64,000 nt of DNA, taken from assembly GCA_017302295.1 (NCBI GenBank), contig JAFLDS010000006.1, positions 62,001-126,000 on the forward strand. The letters run 5' to 3'. Origin of the DNA: Thauera sp. (GTDB lineage Bacteria > Pseudomonadota > Gammaproteobacteria > Burkholderiales > Rhodocyclaceae). The notes beneath the pieces are model-generated. The model was not told the origin of the DNA and searched no databases. It saw only the letters and a program-made list of their open reading frames with translations. Both the position numbers and the translations under genes were made by a program. The first letter of the stretch is position 1. Every line of letters starts with the position of its first letter. This document shows positions 34,310 to 43,267 of this stretch, piece by piece.

Positions 34310-35393
34310 GACCATGAATATGCCTGCACCCGAACGTGTCCTCGTCTTCGAATTCATCAGCGCCCACGGCTTGGGCGCTGATGAATCGGCCGGTCAGCTT
34401 AGCACCGCGGCGAACCCGACCTCGACCGGCGAAGGCGAATCGCTGCTGCAGCAAGGCATGGCGATGCGCGACGCGATCGTCGCCGACCTGATCGCCGCGG
34501 GCGGCTACGAGATCGGCGTCACGACAAGCGATGCCGCACCCTTCGCGGCTTCAGACCCAACCGCCCCTTGCACCACGCTGACCGTCCTCGCAGGAGAATC
34601 GCCCGCGGCCTTCCTCACGCGGCTTGCGCCCCTCTTCGACCACGTCTGGGTGGTGGCGCCGGAGACGGACGGCATCCTCGCCCACCTCTGTCGCGTCGTC
34701 GGGCCGCGACGCTGGGTCGGCTGCAGCGAGGACGCCATCGTGATCTGCAGCAGCAAGCGCGCCACCCGCGACGCATTGGCCGCGCACGGCATCGCCGTCC
34801 CCGCCGCATGGCAAGCCGGTGAGGCCGCACCGCAAACAGACGGCGCCTGGATCGTGAAGCCCGACGCTGGCGCCGGCACCCAGGACACGCGCAGGCACGC
34901 ACGCTTCGCCGACGCACGCGCAGATTTCGACGCCCGGCGGCGGGCGGGCCGCAGCGCGACGCTGGAACGATGGGTAGAGGGCGAGCCGTTGAGCCTGTCG
35001 CTGCTGTGCCGCAGCGACCGCACCGAACTGCTGAGCATCAACCGCCAGCGCATCGAGCTCGCAGTCGATGGCACCCTCAGCTACCACGGCGTCGACACCG
35101 ACATCGAGCCGACCGGCAGCCACCGCGGTGGGCAATTGGCCGAACTCGCACGCAGGATCCGCGCCGCCATGCCGGGCCTGGCCGGCTTCGTCGGCGTCGA
35201 TCTGGCATGGACGCCCGAAGGCCGGCCGGTCGTCATCGAGATCAACCCGCGCCCGACCTGCGCCTACGTCGGCCTGTCGCGCCGCCTCGGCCGCAACCTC
35301 GCCGCCGACATCCTCGCAGGCCGCGAGCCCCGGCCGGCATCGAGCCCGATCGTTCGTGCTTCAGAAGAAGCCGTAACGGAACAGACCGCATGA
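34308..35393 (+). CDS. ATP-grasp protein of the C1 cofactor cluster
   Basis: This 361-residue ATP-grasp protein is recognisable from WIVKPDAGAGTQDTR, the acid-rich EPLSLSLLCRSD and the metal-binding VVIEINPRPTCAYVGL at the C-terminus. Such enzymes join a carboxylate to an amine, which suits adding glutamate or an amine during methanofuran synthesis. In-frame ATGs occur at 34308, 34314 and 34320, none with a strong ribosome-binding site. The N-terminal RVLVFEFISAHG belongs to the family, so the start must be in this group. It heads a plus-strand operon with the next two genes. Confidence 0.85.
   Translation: MTMNMPAPERVLVFEFISAHGLGADESAGQLSTAANPTSTGEGESLLQQGMAMRDAIVADLIAAGGYEIGVTTSDAAPFAASDPTAPCTTLTVLAGESPAAFLTRLAPLFDHVWVVAPETDGILAHLCRVVGPRRWVGCSEDAIVICSSKRATRDALAAHGIAVPAAWQAGEAAPQTDGAWIVKPDAGAGTQDTRRHARFADARADFDARRRAGRSATLERWVEGEPLSLSLLCRSDRTELLSINRQRIELAVDGTLSYHGVDTDIEPTGSHRGGQLAELARRIRAAMPGLAGFVGVDLAWTPEGRPVVIEINPRPTCAYVGLSRRLGRNLAADILAGREPRPASSPIVRASEEAVTEQTA
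34352..34386. repeat. Perfect 15-bp inverted repeat within the ATP-grasp gene start
   Basis: ATTCATCAGCGCCCA pairs perfectly with TGGGCGCTGATGAAT across a 5-nt loop. It lies about 45 bp inside the plus-strand gene and upstream of the divergent HisA-like gene, where the promoter or leader of the fhc operon must lie. It could be an operator or an RNA hairpin. Confidence 0.75.
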
Positions 35394-36529
35394 CGCCATC
35401 CTCCTCTGCGCCGGTGATCGGCTGGGACATCGGCGGCGCGCACGTGAAGGCGAGCCTGCTCGTCGCCGGCCGCATCGCCGACATCGTGCAGTGGCCCACG
35501 CCCATGTGGCAGGGCCTCGAGCATCTCGACCAAGCGGTGGCCGCCACCCGCGCGCGCTGGCCGCAAGTCGGCACCGCACACCACGCCGTGACGATGACGG
35601 CGGAAATGGCCGACCTGTTTCCGCACCGGGAAGCCGGCGTGCTCACGATCGCCCGCCGGATGGGCGAACAGCTCGGCAGCGGCGTCCGCTTCTTCGCCGG
35701 CGAGACCGGCTGGGCGGCGCTCGATGCCATCGCGCAGCACTGGGAGGCAATCGCCTCGGCGAACTGGCTCGCCACCGCCCGCATGGTCGCGCTCCACTAT
35801 CCCGACGCCCTGCTGGTCGACATCGGCAGCACCACCACCGACCTGATCCCCATCGTCGCCGGCCAGCCCTCCCCGGTCGGCCGCAGCGATGCCGCGCGTC
35901 TGGCGAGCGGCGAACTCGTCTATCTCGGCGTCGTGCGCACCCCGCTGTGCGCGCTGGCGCGGCGCATCCCGTTCGACGGCGCCTACATCAACGTCATGAA
36001 CGAGTTCTTCGCCACCACCGCCGACGTGTTCCGCCTCACCGGCGAGCTGGACGCCGAGCACGACCAGTACCCGCCCGCCGACAGCGCCAGCAAGGACACC
36101 GCCGCCACCTGCCAGCGCCTGGCGCGGATGATCGGCCGCGATGCGCGCGACGCGAGCGAAGCCGAGTGGAGCTCCTTCGCGCACGAGTGGCGCCGGGCGA
36201 TGACGGGGGAAATCGCGCGCAACCTGAGCCGGGTCGAGCGCAGCGTCGCCGCGGCGCGAGTCTCACCACAGCGGGCAGCGTCGGACCAGCGCGCGGACTC
36301 GATTTCCGGCGGTCCTGCAGCCGGCCGCACAGACGCCGGGACTGCACCCGCACCGATCGTCGGCGCCGGCTGCGGCCTGTTCCTGGCACGTTCCCTCGCC
36401 GACCGCCTCGGCCGCTCCTTCGTGCCCTTCGACGCACTGATCGACGCCAATCCCGCATGCCGCAAGTGGGTCGCCACCTGCGCACCGAGCGTGGCAGTCG
36501 CGGTGCTGCTGGAGCGCGAAGCGCGATGA
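35390..36529 (+). CDS. H4MPT-linked C1 transfer pathway protein (hydantoinase/oxoprolinase-like ASKHA)
   Basis: This 379-residue protein has actin-like ATPase motifs: phosphate-1 IGWDIGGAHVKASLL at residues 9-23 and phosphate-2 ALLVDIGSTTTDLIPI. It also has an FFATTADVFRLTGEL segment common in the hydantoinase-like family linked to H4MPT clusters. The reaction is not established. Its start overlaps the ATP-grasp stop by 4 bp and its stop overlaps the kinase start. A roughly 30-residue low-complexity insert near residue 290-320 is unusual. Confidence 0.88.
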   Translation: MTPSSSAPVIGWDIGGAHVKASLLVAGRIADIVQWPTPMWQGLEHLDQAVAATRARWPQVGTAHHAVTMTAEMADLFPHREAGVLTIARRMGEQLGSGVRFFAGETGWAALDAIAQHWEAIASANWLATARMVALHYPDALLVDIGSTTTDLIPIVAGQPSPVGRSDAARLASGELVYLGVVRTPLCALARRIPFDGAYINVMNEFFATTADVFRLTGELDAEHDQYPPADSASKDTAATCQRLARMIGRDARDASEAEWSSFAHEWRRAMTGEIARNLSRVERSVAAARVSPQRAASDQRADSISGGPAAGRTDAGTAPAPIVGAGCGLFLARSLADRLGRSFVPFDALIDANPACRKWVATCAPSVAVAVLLEREAR

Positions 36530-37122
36530 TCCACGTCGTCAAGCTTGGCGGCAGCCTTGCCCGCGACCCGCTGCTGCCGCACTGGGTGAAGCTGTTCGCA
36601 GAGCACGGCGGCGGCCACGTCGTCATCGTGCCGGGTGGCGGCCCCTTCGCCGACGCCGCGCGCGACGCGCAGGCCGCCTGGCCGCTGAACGACGTCACCG
36701 CCCACAACATGGCCATCCTCGGCATGGCGCAGTTCGGCTACCTGTTGCAGGGCCTGTGCCCCACCCTCGTGACCGCGCGCAATGTCGCGGAGGTCGAGGT
36801 CGTGCTTGAGAACGGCAAGGTCGCCGTGTGGCTCCCGTTCGACCTGCTGCGCGAAGCGCCGGACGAGCTGACGAGTTGGGACGTCACCTCGGACAGCCTC
36901 GCGTTGTGGCTCGCCGCCCGCCTCGGCGCGGCTCACGTGGCACTGGTCAAATCTTGCGCGATTCCGGCCAATCAAGAATGGGACGCAATGACGGAAGCCG
37001 GAATCGTCGACCCGCGTTTCACCTCTTGGTTGAATACCTTCAGTTGCAGGGTGACACTTCTGGAGCGCCAAGACGTCTCCCTGTTCAAAGGAGAGATTCT
37101 CAGCAGATCGGACAGTTGCTGA
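36526..37122 (+). CDS. Amino acid kinase-fold protein (MfnE-like)
   Basis: This 198-residue protein has the amino-acid-kinase fold: VVKLGGSLARDP at the start, VIVPGGGPFADAAR (phosphate loop) and a SWDVTSDSLALWLAARLGA segment. In methanogens a small kinase of this fold (MfnE) diphosphorylates the aminomethylfuran precursor of methanofuran. Its coupling here to an ATP-grasp gene and the nearby mfnB-like gene supports the same role. It is the last gene of the plus-strand operon. The following 200 bp (37123-37319) show no gene. Confidence 0.8.
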   Translation: MIHVVKLGGSLARDPLLPHWVKLFAEHGGGHVVIVPGGGPFADAARDAQAAWPLNDVTAHNMAILGMAQFGYLLQGLCPTLVTARNVAEVEVVLENGKVAVWLPFDLLREAPDELTSWDVTSDSLALWLAARLGAAHVALVKSCAIPANQEWDAMTEAGIVDPRFTSWLNTFSCRVTLLERQDVSLFKGEILSRSDSC

Positions 37123-37319
37123 GCGCAGTCACAGGTATCCGGAAGAAACGCTCGGGAATCGAGACCAGTGCCCGAAAGGGCTGACGCTTGAAATGATCAG
37201 CCACACGCAGGGCACTGGCCTGTTCGTCGATTACCGCGTTGTTCGCCTGTGAACAGACTTTTGGCGCTCAAGATCAGAACGATGCAATGTCGTGCGAACA
37301 GCAAGGTCTCCAAACCGGC

Positions 37320-37982
37320 CTATTGCGAAACTCTGAACCCTTCAACCGGGTCGAGCCAAGGAGTACCCGAGATCTCCGGCTGGGCTTCAAGCAGCGCAAC
37401 CTGAGCGCTTGTTGCGCTCCGGATCGAGCGCACTATGTCCAGGAAGGTCTTTTCAGTCCATTGCTCCGGAGTTCCAACCACCGCATTCGCCATATCCCGG
37501 CTGACTTGGAAGATTCCTCCCTCTTGCTTCACGAACACCGCGTAAAGGTTGAGGTGATATCCCTCCTTGTACTGAAAAAGGCATGCCGTCAATCTCAGGT
37601 TGTTGCTGCCTTGGATGTTCCGCTCAGCGGTCGCAGTCCAACTTGCACCATCACAGATCGCCATTCGCATACCAACACTACCACCGCGCGCAGCCAGCGC
37701 AGCAAAGGCAGTTCCTTCAAACGGATTGACGAGCTTGAATCGTCCCGGCACAGCCGGAAGCTCACCGGAACTAGGAATCGGCGTGGCCTCCTGGGCGCTA
37801 TTGACGTTGCGTCCCAGCCCATCGCTTGCAGCTTTTGCAACGGCTTGACGTGAGGCGCCGGTTTTTAGATCGAATATGCGGTAGTACTCGACGGTTTTCT
37901 GTTTTTGAACAAGGTAGTTGTTGGCCGTTCCGCATCCCGATAGTCCGATCAGCGCAGCAACACCGATGCAAAATGACTTCAC
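37320..37982 (-). CDS. Putative lipoprotein of unknown function
   Basis: From a GTG start at 37982, with GGGGAGG about 6 bp upstream, this gives a 220-residue protein whose first residues are a lipoprotein signal with lipobox LSGC at Cys17. No family is recognised in the rest, which has mixed alpha/beta character (TASWTATAERNIQGSNNLRLTACLF-like strands). The gene is less GC-rich than its neighbours and has no link to C1 metabolism. Together with the antitoxin-like fragment it interrupts the cofactor cluster, suggesting a separate arrival. Confidence 0.7.
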   Translation of the reverse strand: MKSFCIGVAALIGLSGCGTANNYLVQKQKTVEYYRIFDLKTGASRQAVAKAASDGLGRNVNSAQEATPIPSSGELPAVPGRFKLVNPFEGTAFAALAARGGSVGMRMAICDGASWTATAERNIQGSNNLRLTACLFQYKEGYHLNLYAVFVKQEGGIFQVSRDMANAVVGTPEQWTEKTFLDIVRSIRSATSAQVALLEAQPEISGTPWLDPVEGFRVSQ

Positions 37983-38200
37983 AACTGCCTCCCCGAAATA
38001 ATCTGTAGGTTTTTCGGCTTTCCGATTCGCAACGGAACTCTCAAGCAACACGCCGCCGCCACGAAAATGGATCACGAGGACTTGCAACGGACGTTTCGAT
38101 GCCATCGAAATATGTAAGTTACAAATTTATCATCATTTAATGACAATGCACATGGCGTGTTCGCTCTTTTTTTCTCCTTGGTAACCCATTAATAAATGCA

Positions 38201-38410
38201 TTGGCAAATTCTCCGCTGTCGCGCCTGGTGGATGCCATCGAGATGGGACACGAGCGCGAGATCGTCATCGTGCGTAGTGGTCGCCCTGCCGCCCGGCTCA
38301 TGCCGATCGACGCCTTGCCGGCAACGCGAAGAACTGGTGTTGCGAAGGGCAAGATCGAGGAGCCAGACGACATCAATGCCGGCAATGAAGACTTGGCTCG
38401 GCTGCTATAA
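38201..38410 (+). pseudogene. Phd/YefM-type antitoxin remnant (orphan)
   Basis: From a TTG at 38201 the 69 residues SPLSRLVDAIEMGHEREIVIVRSG and RPAARLMPIDAL match the core of Phd/YefM antitoxins. The usual N-terminal DNA-binding strand is incomplete and no good start or ribosome-binding site is visible. No toxin gene follows, only 80 bp before the mfnB-like stop codon. It is probably a degenerate or orphan antitoxin. Confidence 0.55.
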
Positions 38411-38491
38411 GGCACTCTTGCAGCCGATGCGCTTGACGACGCATGACCCTCTTATGTCGCTCTATAGCGATACGATCATGAAGATCAAAAT

Positions 38492-39205
38492 CTAAGCAGT
38501 TGCCGGCACCGTCGCCTCGTCGCGGTCTCGCAGAAGCGCTCCGCGCAAGGCCCGCACCTTTTCACCGACCAGCACCCCCGTCCGCGCGCCATCACACACC
38601 GCGCTGCGGAAGCCGGCGAAGTCCGGTTGCAGCGCGCGCAGTTTCGGCAAGTCCGCCTCGCGCAAGGCGCCGGCCAGACCGAGCAGCTTGCCGGCGATGC
38701 GCGCCTGCCGAACGACTTCGGCGACGTCCTTCACCGCCATGAAATCGAACAGGCTGCCGGCCGTCTTGCCTTGGGTATCCAGCATCAGCGCGGGAAACGG
38801 CTGGGCAAGGGCTGTTGCGAGCAGGTTCGCGGCCACGCCCGCATCGGCGAGCAGCACCGGCACGATCTGCCATTTGCTTGCACCGAGCCGCCGCAGCAGA
38901 TCGCACGCCCTGGCATCGCCCTGCCCCGGAACGCCGACCTTCACCAGATCGACGCCGCACCGCCCGACCGCGTCCACCTGACGCAGGATCGCGTGGGCAT
39001 CGTCGACAGGCAGGTCGCCGATCGTCGCGCTGATCGTCGCCCGCCGATGATGCCGGCGCAGCAAGGCGACGATGTTGCGGATCTGCGAGGGCGCCAGTCC
39101 GCCCAGCGCGCCGGCGCGCGGCTCCTTGAGGTCGATGAAGTCGGCGCCCGCTTCGGCCGCGCGCAGCGCTTCGGCGCCATCGCGCACACTGACGAGCATG
39201 CGCAT
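38492..39205 (-). CDS. mfnB: (5-formylfuran-3-yl)methyl phosphate synthase-like protein
   Basis: This 237-residue TIM-barrel protein of the MfnB family makes the furan precursor of methanofuran from two glyceraldehyde 3-phosphate molecules in methanogens. The N-terminal MLVSVRDGAEA, the lysine in DLKEPRAGALGG and LVKVGVPGQGD carry likely Schiff-base/active lysines. The ATG at 39205 overlaps the preceding stop codon, and a GTG at 39208 is an alternative. Its presence with fhc genes supports de novo methanofuran synthesis in this bacterium. Confidence 0.87.
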   Translation of the reverse strand: MRMLVSVRDGAEALRAAEAGADFIDLKEPRAGALGGLAPSQIRNIVALLRRHHRRATISATIGDLPVDDAHAILRQVDAVGRCGVDLVKVGVPGQGDARACDLLRRLGASKWQIVPVLLADAGVAANLLATALAQPFPALMLDTQGKTAGSLFDFMAVKDVAEVVRQARIAGKLLGLAGALREADLPKLRALQPDFAGFRSAVCDGARTGVLVGEKVRALRGALLRDRDEATVPATA

Positions 39206-39786
39206 CACGCCGCCTCCACGGGCGACAGGCCGCCAAGGTGGCGCTTTACCGCTTCGGTGAGCCAGCGCCAGGCTTCCAACTCGGCAGGACCGGCGGTCTT
39301 GTCGATGGCGATCTGCAGGTAGGCCATCTCGCCCTCGACCTTGTCACGCGGCAGCATGCCGAGCCGGCTGACCAGCACCGCGCCCTCGATCACCGCCGCC
39401 TGGGCGCGGTTGAAGCCGCGAAAGGCGCCGTGCGCCACCTCGCGCCGGCGTGCCATGTGCAGCACCGGGCGCTGCGCGTCGTCCTCGACGCGCAGCAGTT
39501 CGAGCTCGACATGCGCCAGCGTGTCGGCCAGCCTGCGCACCGCGAAACCCTCGAGCGCCATGGTGGCGAAGTCGCGGCGGCCGGTCACGCAGCCAGCGAA
39601 CACGCGCACGTCGGTCGTCAGGTTCAGCACCGCGCTGCGCGTGGCGACGACGTTGGCCAGCGTGGTCGAAGGCTTGAAGGGCATCAGCACCACCTCGTCA
39701 CCCTCGTAGCGCACGCCCATCGGCGCCAGGTGCTCCACGCCTGCCGCGGAAACCGTCGTCACCAGGGTTTCAAAGATCATCGGCAT
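39205..39786 (-). CDS. DUF447-family protein
   Basis: This 193-residue flavin-reductase-like split-barrel protein (FETLVTTVSAAGVEHLAPMGVRYEG at the start, LNLTTDVRVFAGCVTGRRDF). DUF447 proteins are conserved in methanogens and H4MPT-using bacteria, and their function is unknown. AGGAA precedes the ATG at 39786 by about 10 bp, with a second ATG at 39780. The gene overlaps the DHPS-like gene by 17 bp and the mfnB-like gene by 1 bp, in one operon. Confidence 0.85.
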   Translation of the reverse strand: MPMIFETLVTTVSAAGVEHLAPMGVRYEGDEVVLMPFKPSTTLANVVATRSAVLNLTTDVRVFAGCVTGRRDFATMALEGFAVRRLADTLAHVELELLRVEDDAQRPVLHMARRREVAHGAFRGFNRAQAAVIEGAVLVSRLGMLPRDKVEGEMAYLQIAIDKTAGPAELEAWRWLTEAVKRHLGGLSPVEAA

Positions 39787-41245
39787 CGCTGCGGCTTTCC
39801 TGTGTCGGGGTCGACGGGGCGGCCTGGGCCGAGCCCGTCCCGCCCTTCTCGTTTGCCTTCGTGCCCGGGCGCTTCTTCGTCGGCCCGGGTGCGCACTGGT
39901 GCAGCAAATCCTGGGCCTGAGGGTCGGCGGCACAGCCCCAGTCCAGCGGCTGGTCTTGCGTGTAGCGCTTGCCCAGCGTCCACGCGATCTCGGCGCGGGC
40001 GAGCTCGACGCCCATGTAGAAGGCGTGGCCGGCATCGTCGTCCAGCCCGAGTTGCGGCCACAGCGCGAAGGGATCGGTGCCGCGGCGGATGCCGTCGCGG
40101 TTGTAGACGTGGAGTCCGGACTCGGACACCTGCACGCGGAAGTTGGGGTCGCGCACCGCCGCGGCGGTGTCGGCGATCTCGGCCTCGCTGTCCGGGAACG
40201 GCCGCTTGGCGTGCACCGTCATCAGCGCGTCGGTGTAGCCCTTGGGCAGCGACTGGTGCTCGCGCGCGGCGTACATCACCCGCCGCGCCACGTCGGCCTC
40301 CTTCACCGCGCGGCGCGCGTGGCCGCTGACCTGGGTGGTGAGAACCGCGCCAGCGCGCAGCTCGGCGGCAATGCCGAACAACACCGCGTTGATACCGCTG
40401 GTGTCGGCTTCGGTCAGTTCGGTGAGGTTGCCCACGCCCATCATGATGTCGATGTCCGGGTAGCGTTCGCGCAGCCGCTGGTAGCGGCACAGCGAAGCAA
40501 GCAGGCCGAACGGAATCGGGTCGAGGATGGAATCGGCGAGAAAGGGCTTGCCGCGCGCGCGCATGGCGTCGATCGCCGCGTACAGCGAGGCTTCGTCCTG
40601 CGGTTCGCGCGGGATCAGCACCGGCACCGCGGCCGTTTCGTCCGCCACCCACAGCTTGTCGATCGTGAGGCTGAGCAGGTAGTCGGCGCCGGCGCGGCCG
40701 CCGCGCAGCAGTTCCTGCGCGTCGAGCGAATCGACGCTGACGCGAAAGCCCTCCGCCTTCAGCGCCCGCACTGCGTCTTCGAGGTGGTCGAAGGGCGTCG
40801 CCGGCAGGCAGCCGAGGTCGATGGCGTCGGCACCGTCCTTCGCGAGCAATCGAGCGCGTGACACGATGTCCAGCACCGAGAGCCGGGGCGCATCGACGAT
40901 CTCGGCGAAAATGAGGATGTCGTGGTGCGACAGGTCGATATGCTGCGCTGCGCGGTTGAAGTGGCGCGGGATGTCCTTCAGCTCTTCCGGGCCGCGTTCC
41001 ACCGGCAGGCCGAAGTGCTGGGTCAGCGCGTCGAGGTCGCCGCGGCAGCGCCCGGGCACCATGATGCGGTCGGCCTGCACCGGTTTCTCCACGCGGCGGC
41101 GGATCATGTCGGCGGTCATCAGGCCGGCGACCTGCAGGCCGATCTCGCGCACTTCCCAACTGAAGGACGGCGGCTGCATGCCGGCCAGCACTTTCTCCAG
41201 GTTGTGCTGCGCCAGGCGGCCGGTCAGGAAGATGATATGTTCCAT
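39770..41245 (-). CDS. Dihydropteroate synthase-related protein (DUF6513)
   Basis: This 491-residue protein has a central TIM-barrel related to dihydropteroate synthase (DGADAIDLGCLPATPFDHL, GFRVSVDSLDAQELLRGG, GKPFLADSILDPIPFG, IMMGVGNLTELTEADTSG). Proteins of this type accompany H4MPT genes in methylotrophs and in archaea and are thought to take part in the pterin-arabinofuranosyl step. The C-terminal 60 residues are low-complexity (Lys/Gly/Pro/Ser). The start overlaps the flavoprotein 3' end by 22 bp. Confidence 0.88.
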   Translation of the reverse strand: MEHIIFLTGRLAQHNLEKVLAGMQPPSFSWEVREIGLQVAGLMTADMIRRRVEKPVQADRIMVPGRCRGDLDALTQHFGLPVERGPEELKDIPRHFNRAAQHIDLSHHDILIFAEIVDAPRLSVLDIVSRARLLAKDGADAIDLGCLPATPFDHLEDAVRALKAEGFRVSVDSLDAQELLRGGRAGADYLLSLTIDKLWVADETAAVPVLIPREPQDEASLYAAIDAMRARGKPFLADSILDPIPFGLLASLCRYQRLRERYPDIDIMMGVGNLTELTEADTSGINAVLFGIAAELRAGAVLTTQVSGHARRAVKEADVARRVMYAAREHQSLPKGYTDALMTVHAKRPFPDSEAEIADTAAAVRDPNFRVQVSESGLHVYNRDGIRRGTDPFALWPQLGLDDDAGHAFYMGVELARAEIAWTLGKRYTQDQPLDWGCAADPQAQDLLHQCAPGPTKKRPGTKANEKGGTGSAQAAPSTPTQESRSDADDL

Positions 41246-41847
41246 GTCAGCCCGAGTTCGTCCAGCCTGGCCTGCAACATGCGCTCGAGCGCCGCCGGGT
41301 CTTCGACCACGCGGCAGTGGTCGATCGCGCGCAGTCGCTCGACATTTTCAAGCTCGATGTTGCGCGGCTTGAGCTCCACCCACTCGCGCGGGCTCTTCGT
41401 CACCACCACCGGCTGCGTGTCGCACGCGAGCACGATGCCGGGGATCTCCAGCTTGCCGGCCTGGGCGAAGATGTTGGTGGGTAGCGTGTCGGAGATGCCG
41501 AGCGCGCACTTGGCCACCGTATTGCTGGTGGCCGGCGCGACCACCACCGTGTGGTAGATGTCGTCATACAGCATGCCGACCGGCACCGAGCTCGCCGTCT
41601 TGTCGCGGAACACGCGGCAGCGCGCCTTCAGCGCGTCGATGCGGTAGTCATACAGCGGCAAGACTTCCTCTGCGGCGGACGACAGGAACAGGTCGAGGTC
41701 CGGCAAGCGGAACGCCAGCTGCATGCACTCCCTGAGGTAATGACCGGAGCCGGTGACGGCCCAGGCGAAACGGCTGCGGCGGCGGTAATCTCCGGCGGTG
41801 CCGCCGGTCGGGTGCAATTCGTCTGAATCGGGATTCTGTCGCGGCAT
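41224..41847 (-). CDS. DmrB/AfpA-like flavoprotein (probable dihydromethanopterin reductase)
   Basis: This 207-residue flavoprotein of the HFCD/DmrB group has FAWAVTGSGHYLRECM as the flavin phosphate loop, VVVAPATSNTVAKCALG and NIFAQAGKLEIPGIVLACDTQP. DmrB-type proteins reduce dihydromethanopterin to the tetrahydro form. The ATG at 41847, with AGGAA upstream, is preferred over a TTG at 41871. It is the first gene of a minus-strand operon flavoprotein / DHPS-like / DUF447 / mfnB-like, divergent from folB. Confidence 0.87.
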   Translation of the reverse strand: MPRQNPDSDELHPTGGTAGDYRRRSRFAWAVTGSGHYLRECMQLAFRLPDLDLFLSSAAEEVLPLYDYRIDALKARCRVFRDKTASSVPVGMLYDDIYHTVVVAPATSNTVAKCALGISDTLPTNIFAQAGKLEIPGIVLACDTQPVVVTKSPREWVELKPRNIELENVERLRAIDHCRVVEDPAALERMLQARLDELGLTWNISSS

Positions 41848-42112
41848 CGATGGGTTCCTGCGGCGTTTCAATGCTAACTTGCGCGCCTTGGCGAGGCGCT
41901 GGTTCGATTGATTAGACAGGATTCGGCATCGGCGCGGAACCCCGCAGAGGTCGAGCCGGCACCGGTTTCAAGCTGGCGTGTCGAGCAGCGAGCGCTTTCG
42001 AACGCAACAAACATGCCGACACCGGCATGCCGGCAGGAAGCTTGGCCCGTTTTTCGCTTTTGCACCGGAGGCCTCCGCGCCAGTGATCGCCCCCATCCAT
42101 CAGGAGTCTGCA

Positions 42113-42634
42113 GTGACCTATGCCCCAACCAGCCGGCTGATGCCGCAATTCCTCCCGGTGGATTCGGCCCCCGCAGCACGCGACGGCGACGCACCGCTGG
42201 ACGTGATCTTCATCAACGGCTTCGTCGGCGAGACCGTGATCGGCATCCACGAAGATGAACTGCACCGGACCCAGCCCCTGCGCATCGATCTTGCCGCGGG
42301 CCTGCCCCGCGCGCTGGCCTGCGATACCGACCGCATCGGCGACACCATCGACTATGGCGAAGTGCGCAGCGCGCTGCGGGACATGTTGCAGGACCACGCC
42401 TATCAGTTGCTCGAGGCCTTTGCCGAAGGCGTCGCCAACCTGCTGCTGGGCCGCTTCGGCGCGCACTGGGTGCGGGTCGGCATCACCAAGCCGCGCAAGT
42501 TCGATGACGTGGACGGCGTGGGCGTGCTGATCGAGCGCCGCCGCGCGCATCGAGCGCCCGCCGAACCGCGTCGCGACGCGGAAGTCCTGAGTCTGCTGGC
42601 GTCCGGCATGGTGCCAGGCAACCGGTTGCGCTGA
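42113..42634 (+). CDS. folB: Dihydroneopterin aldolase-like protein
   Basis: This 173-residue FolB-family protein has the core DVIFINGFVGETVIGIHEDELHRTQPLRIDL and DTIDYGEVRSALRDMLQDHAYQLLEAFAEGVANLLL. It converts dihydroneopterin to 6-hydroxymethyl-dihydropterin, the shared pterin precursor. It is longer than E. coli FolB (about 120 residues) because of a 28-residue N-terminal and a 30-residue C-terminal extension. The GTG at 42113 has AGGAG 6 bp upstream. A second, folate-specific FolB may exist elsewhere. Confidence 0.85.
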   Translation: MTYAPTSRLMPQFLPVDSAPAARDGDAPLDVIFINGFVGETVIGIHEDELHRTQPLRIDLAAGLPRALACDTDRIGDTIDYGEVRSALRDMLQDHAYQLLEAFAEGVANLLLGRFGAHWVRVGITKPRKFDDVDGVGVLIERRRAHRAPAEPRRDAEVLSLLASGMVPGNRLR

Positions 42635-42686
42635 GCGCCTTTCGCTCACCCTCTTTCGCTTGCGCCATCTGTGCGCGGCGGGGGCG

Positions 42687-42719
42687 AAAAAAATGCCGAA
42701 GCATCGCTTCGGCATTTTT
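42687..42719. terminator. Bidirectional terminator between folB and fae
   Basis: A perfect GC-centred stem (TGCCGAAGC/GCTTCGGCA) with a 3-nt loop has A and T tracts on both sides, so it can end transcription of both convergent genes. Confidence 0.92.
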
Positions 42720-42757
42720 CTTTTCCTCCGCGCTGCGACGCAACGCAGGGCAATCGA

Positions 42758-43267
42758 TCAGTTCGGCGCGAACGGGTGCGCCGACGAGCCCTTCTTGGCC
42801 AGCATCTCGGCGGCGGACGGCTCGCCATTCACCGCGCGCTTGATCGCCTCGCGCGTGGCGCGGTAGTTGTAATCCTGGATCTTGGCATCGTCCTCGGCCA
42901 TCCAGTGGATGAAGACACCAACGCAGATGAAAACGTTGTCGGCTTCGGCCGCGGGGATGGTGCCGTCCTCGACGCTGTCGGCCACCGCCATCGCCACCGC
43001 GCGCTGGGCCGGGCCGAACATCTGCACTGCCTGTTTGGCGCCCTTGATGGTGACCTTGTTGAACATCACCGTAGCCGGCTTGCACAGCAGGTTGGGTGCA
43101 ACCACCGCCATCAGCGAGGTGAAGCCGTCCTTGTTGTTGGTCAGCGTGTTCGCGAACGCGGTTTCCGCCGCGCTGCCGCGGGGCCCAAGGATCAGGTCGA
43201 TGTGTGCCACTTCATTGCCGTCGCCGACAAGGGACTCACCCACCATCATCCGATCGATCTTCGCCAT
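42758..43267 (-). CDS. fae: Formaldehyde-activating enzyme
   Basis: This 169-residue enzyme condenses formaldehyde with H4MPT to methylene-H4MPT in the cytoplasm. It follows the canonical Fae pattern [21 protein letters not shown] with the catalytic histidine at residue 22, [25 protein letters not shown] and [28 protein letters not shown] lies close upstream of the ATG. It has its own 305-bp upstream region and a strong terminator, as expected for a highly expressed gene. Confidence 0.97.
   Translation of the reverse strand: MAKIDRMMVGESLVGDGNEVAHIDLILGPRGSAAETAFANTLTNNKDGFTSLMAVVAPNLLCKPATVMFNKVTIKGAKQAVQMFGPAQRAVAMAVADSVEDGTIPAAEADNVFICVGVFIHWMAEDDAKIQDYNYRATREAIKRAVNGEPSAAEMLAKKGSSAHPFAPN

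Noticed and set aside
38196-38495. Alternative 99-codon frame at the antitoxin locus
   Set aside because: Out of frame with the clear Phd/YefM-like match and without protein character.
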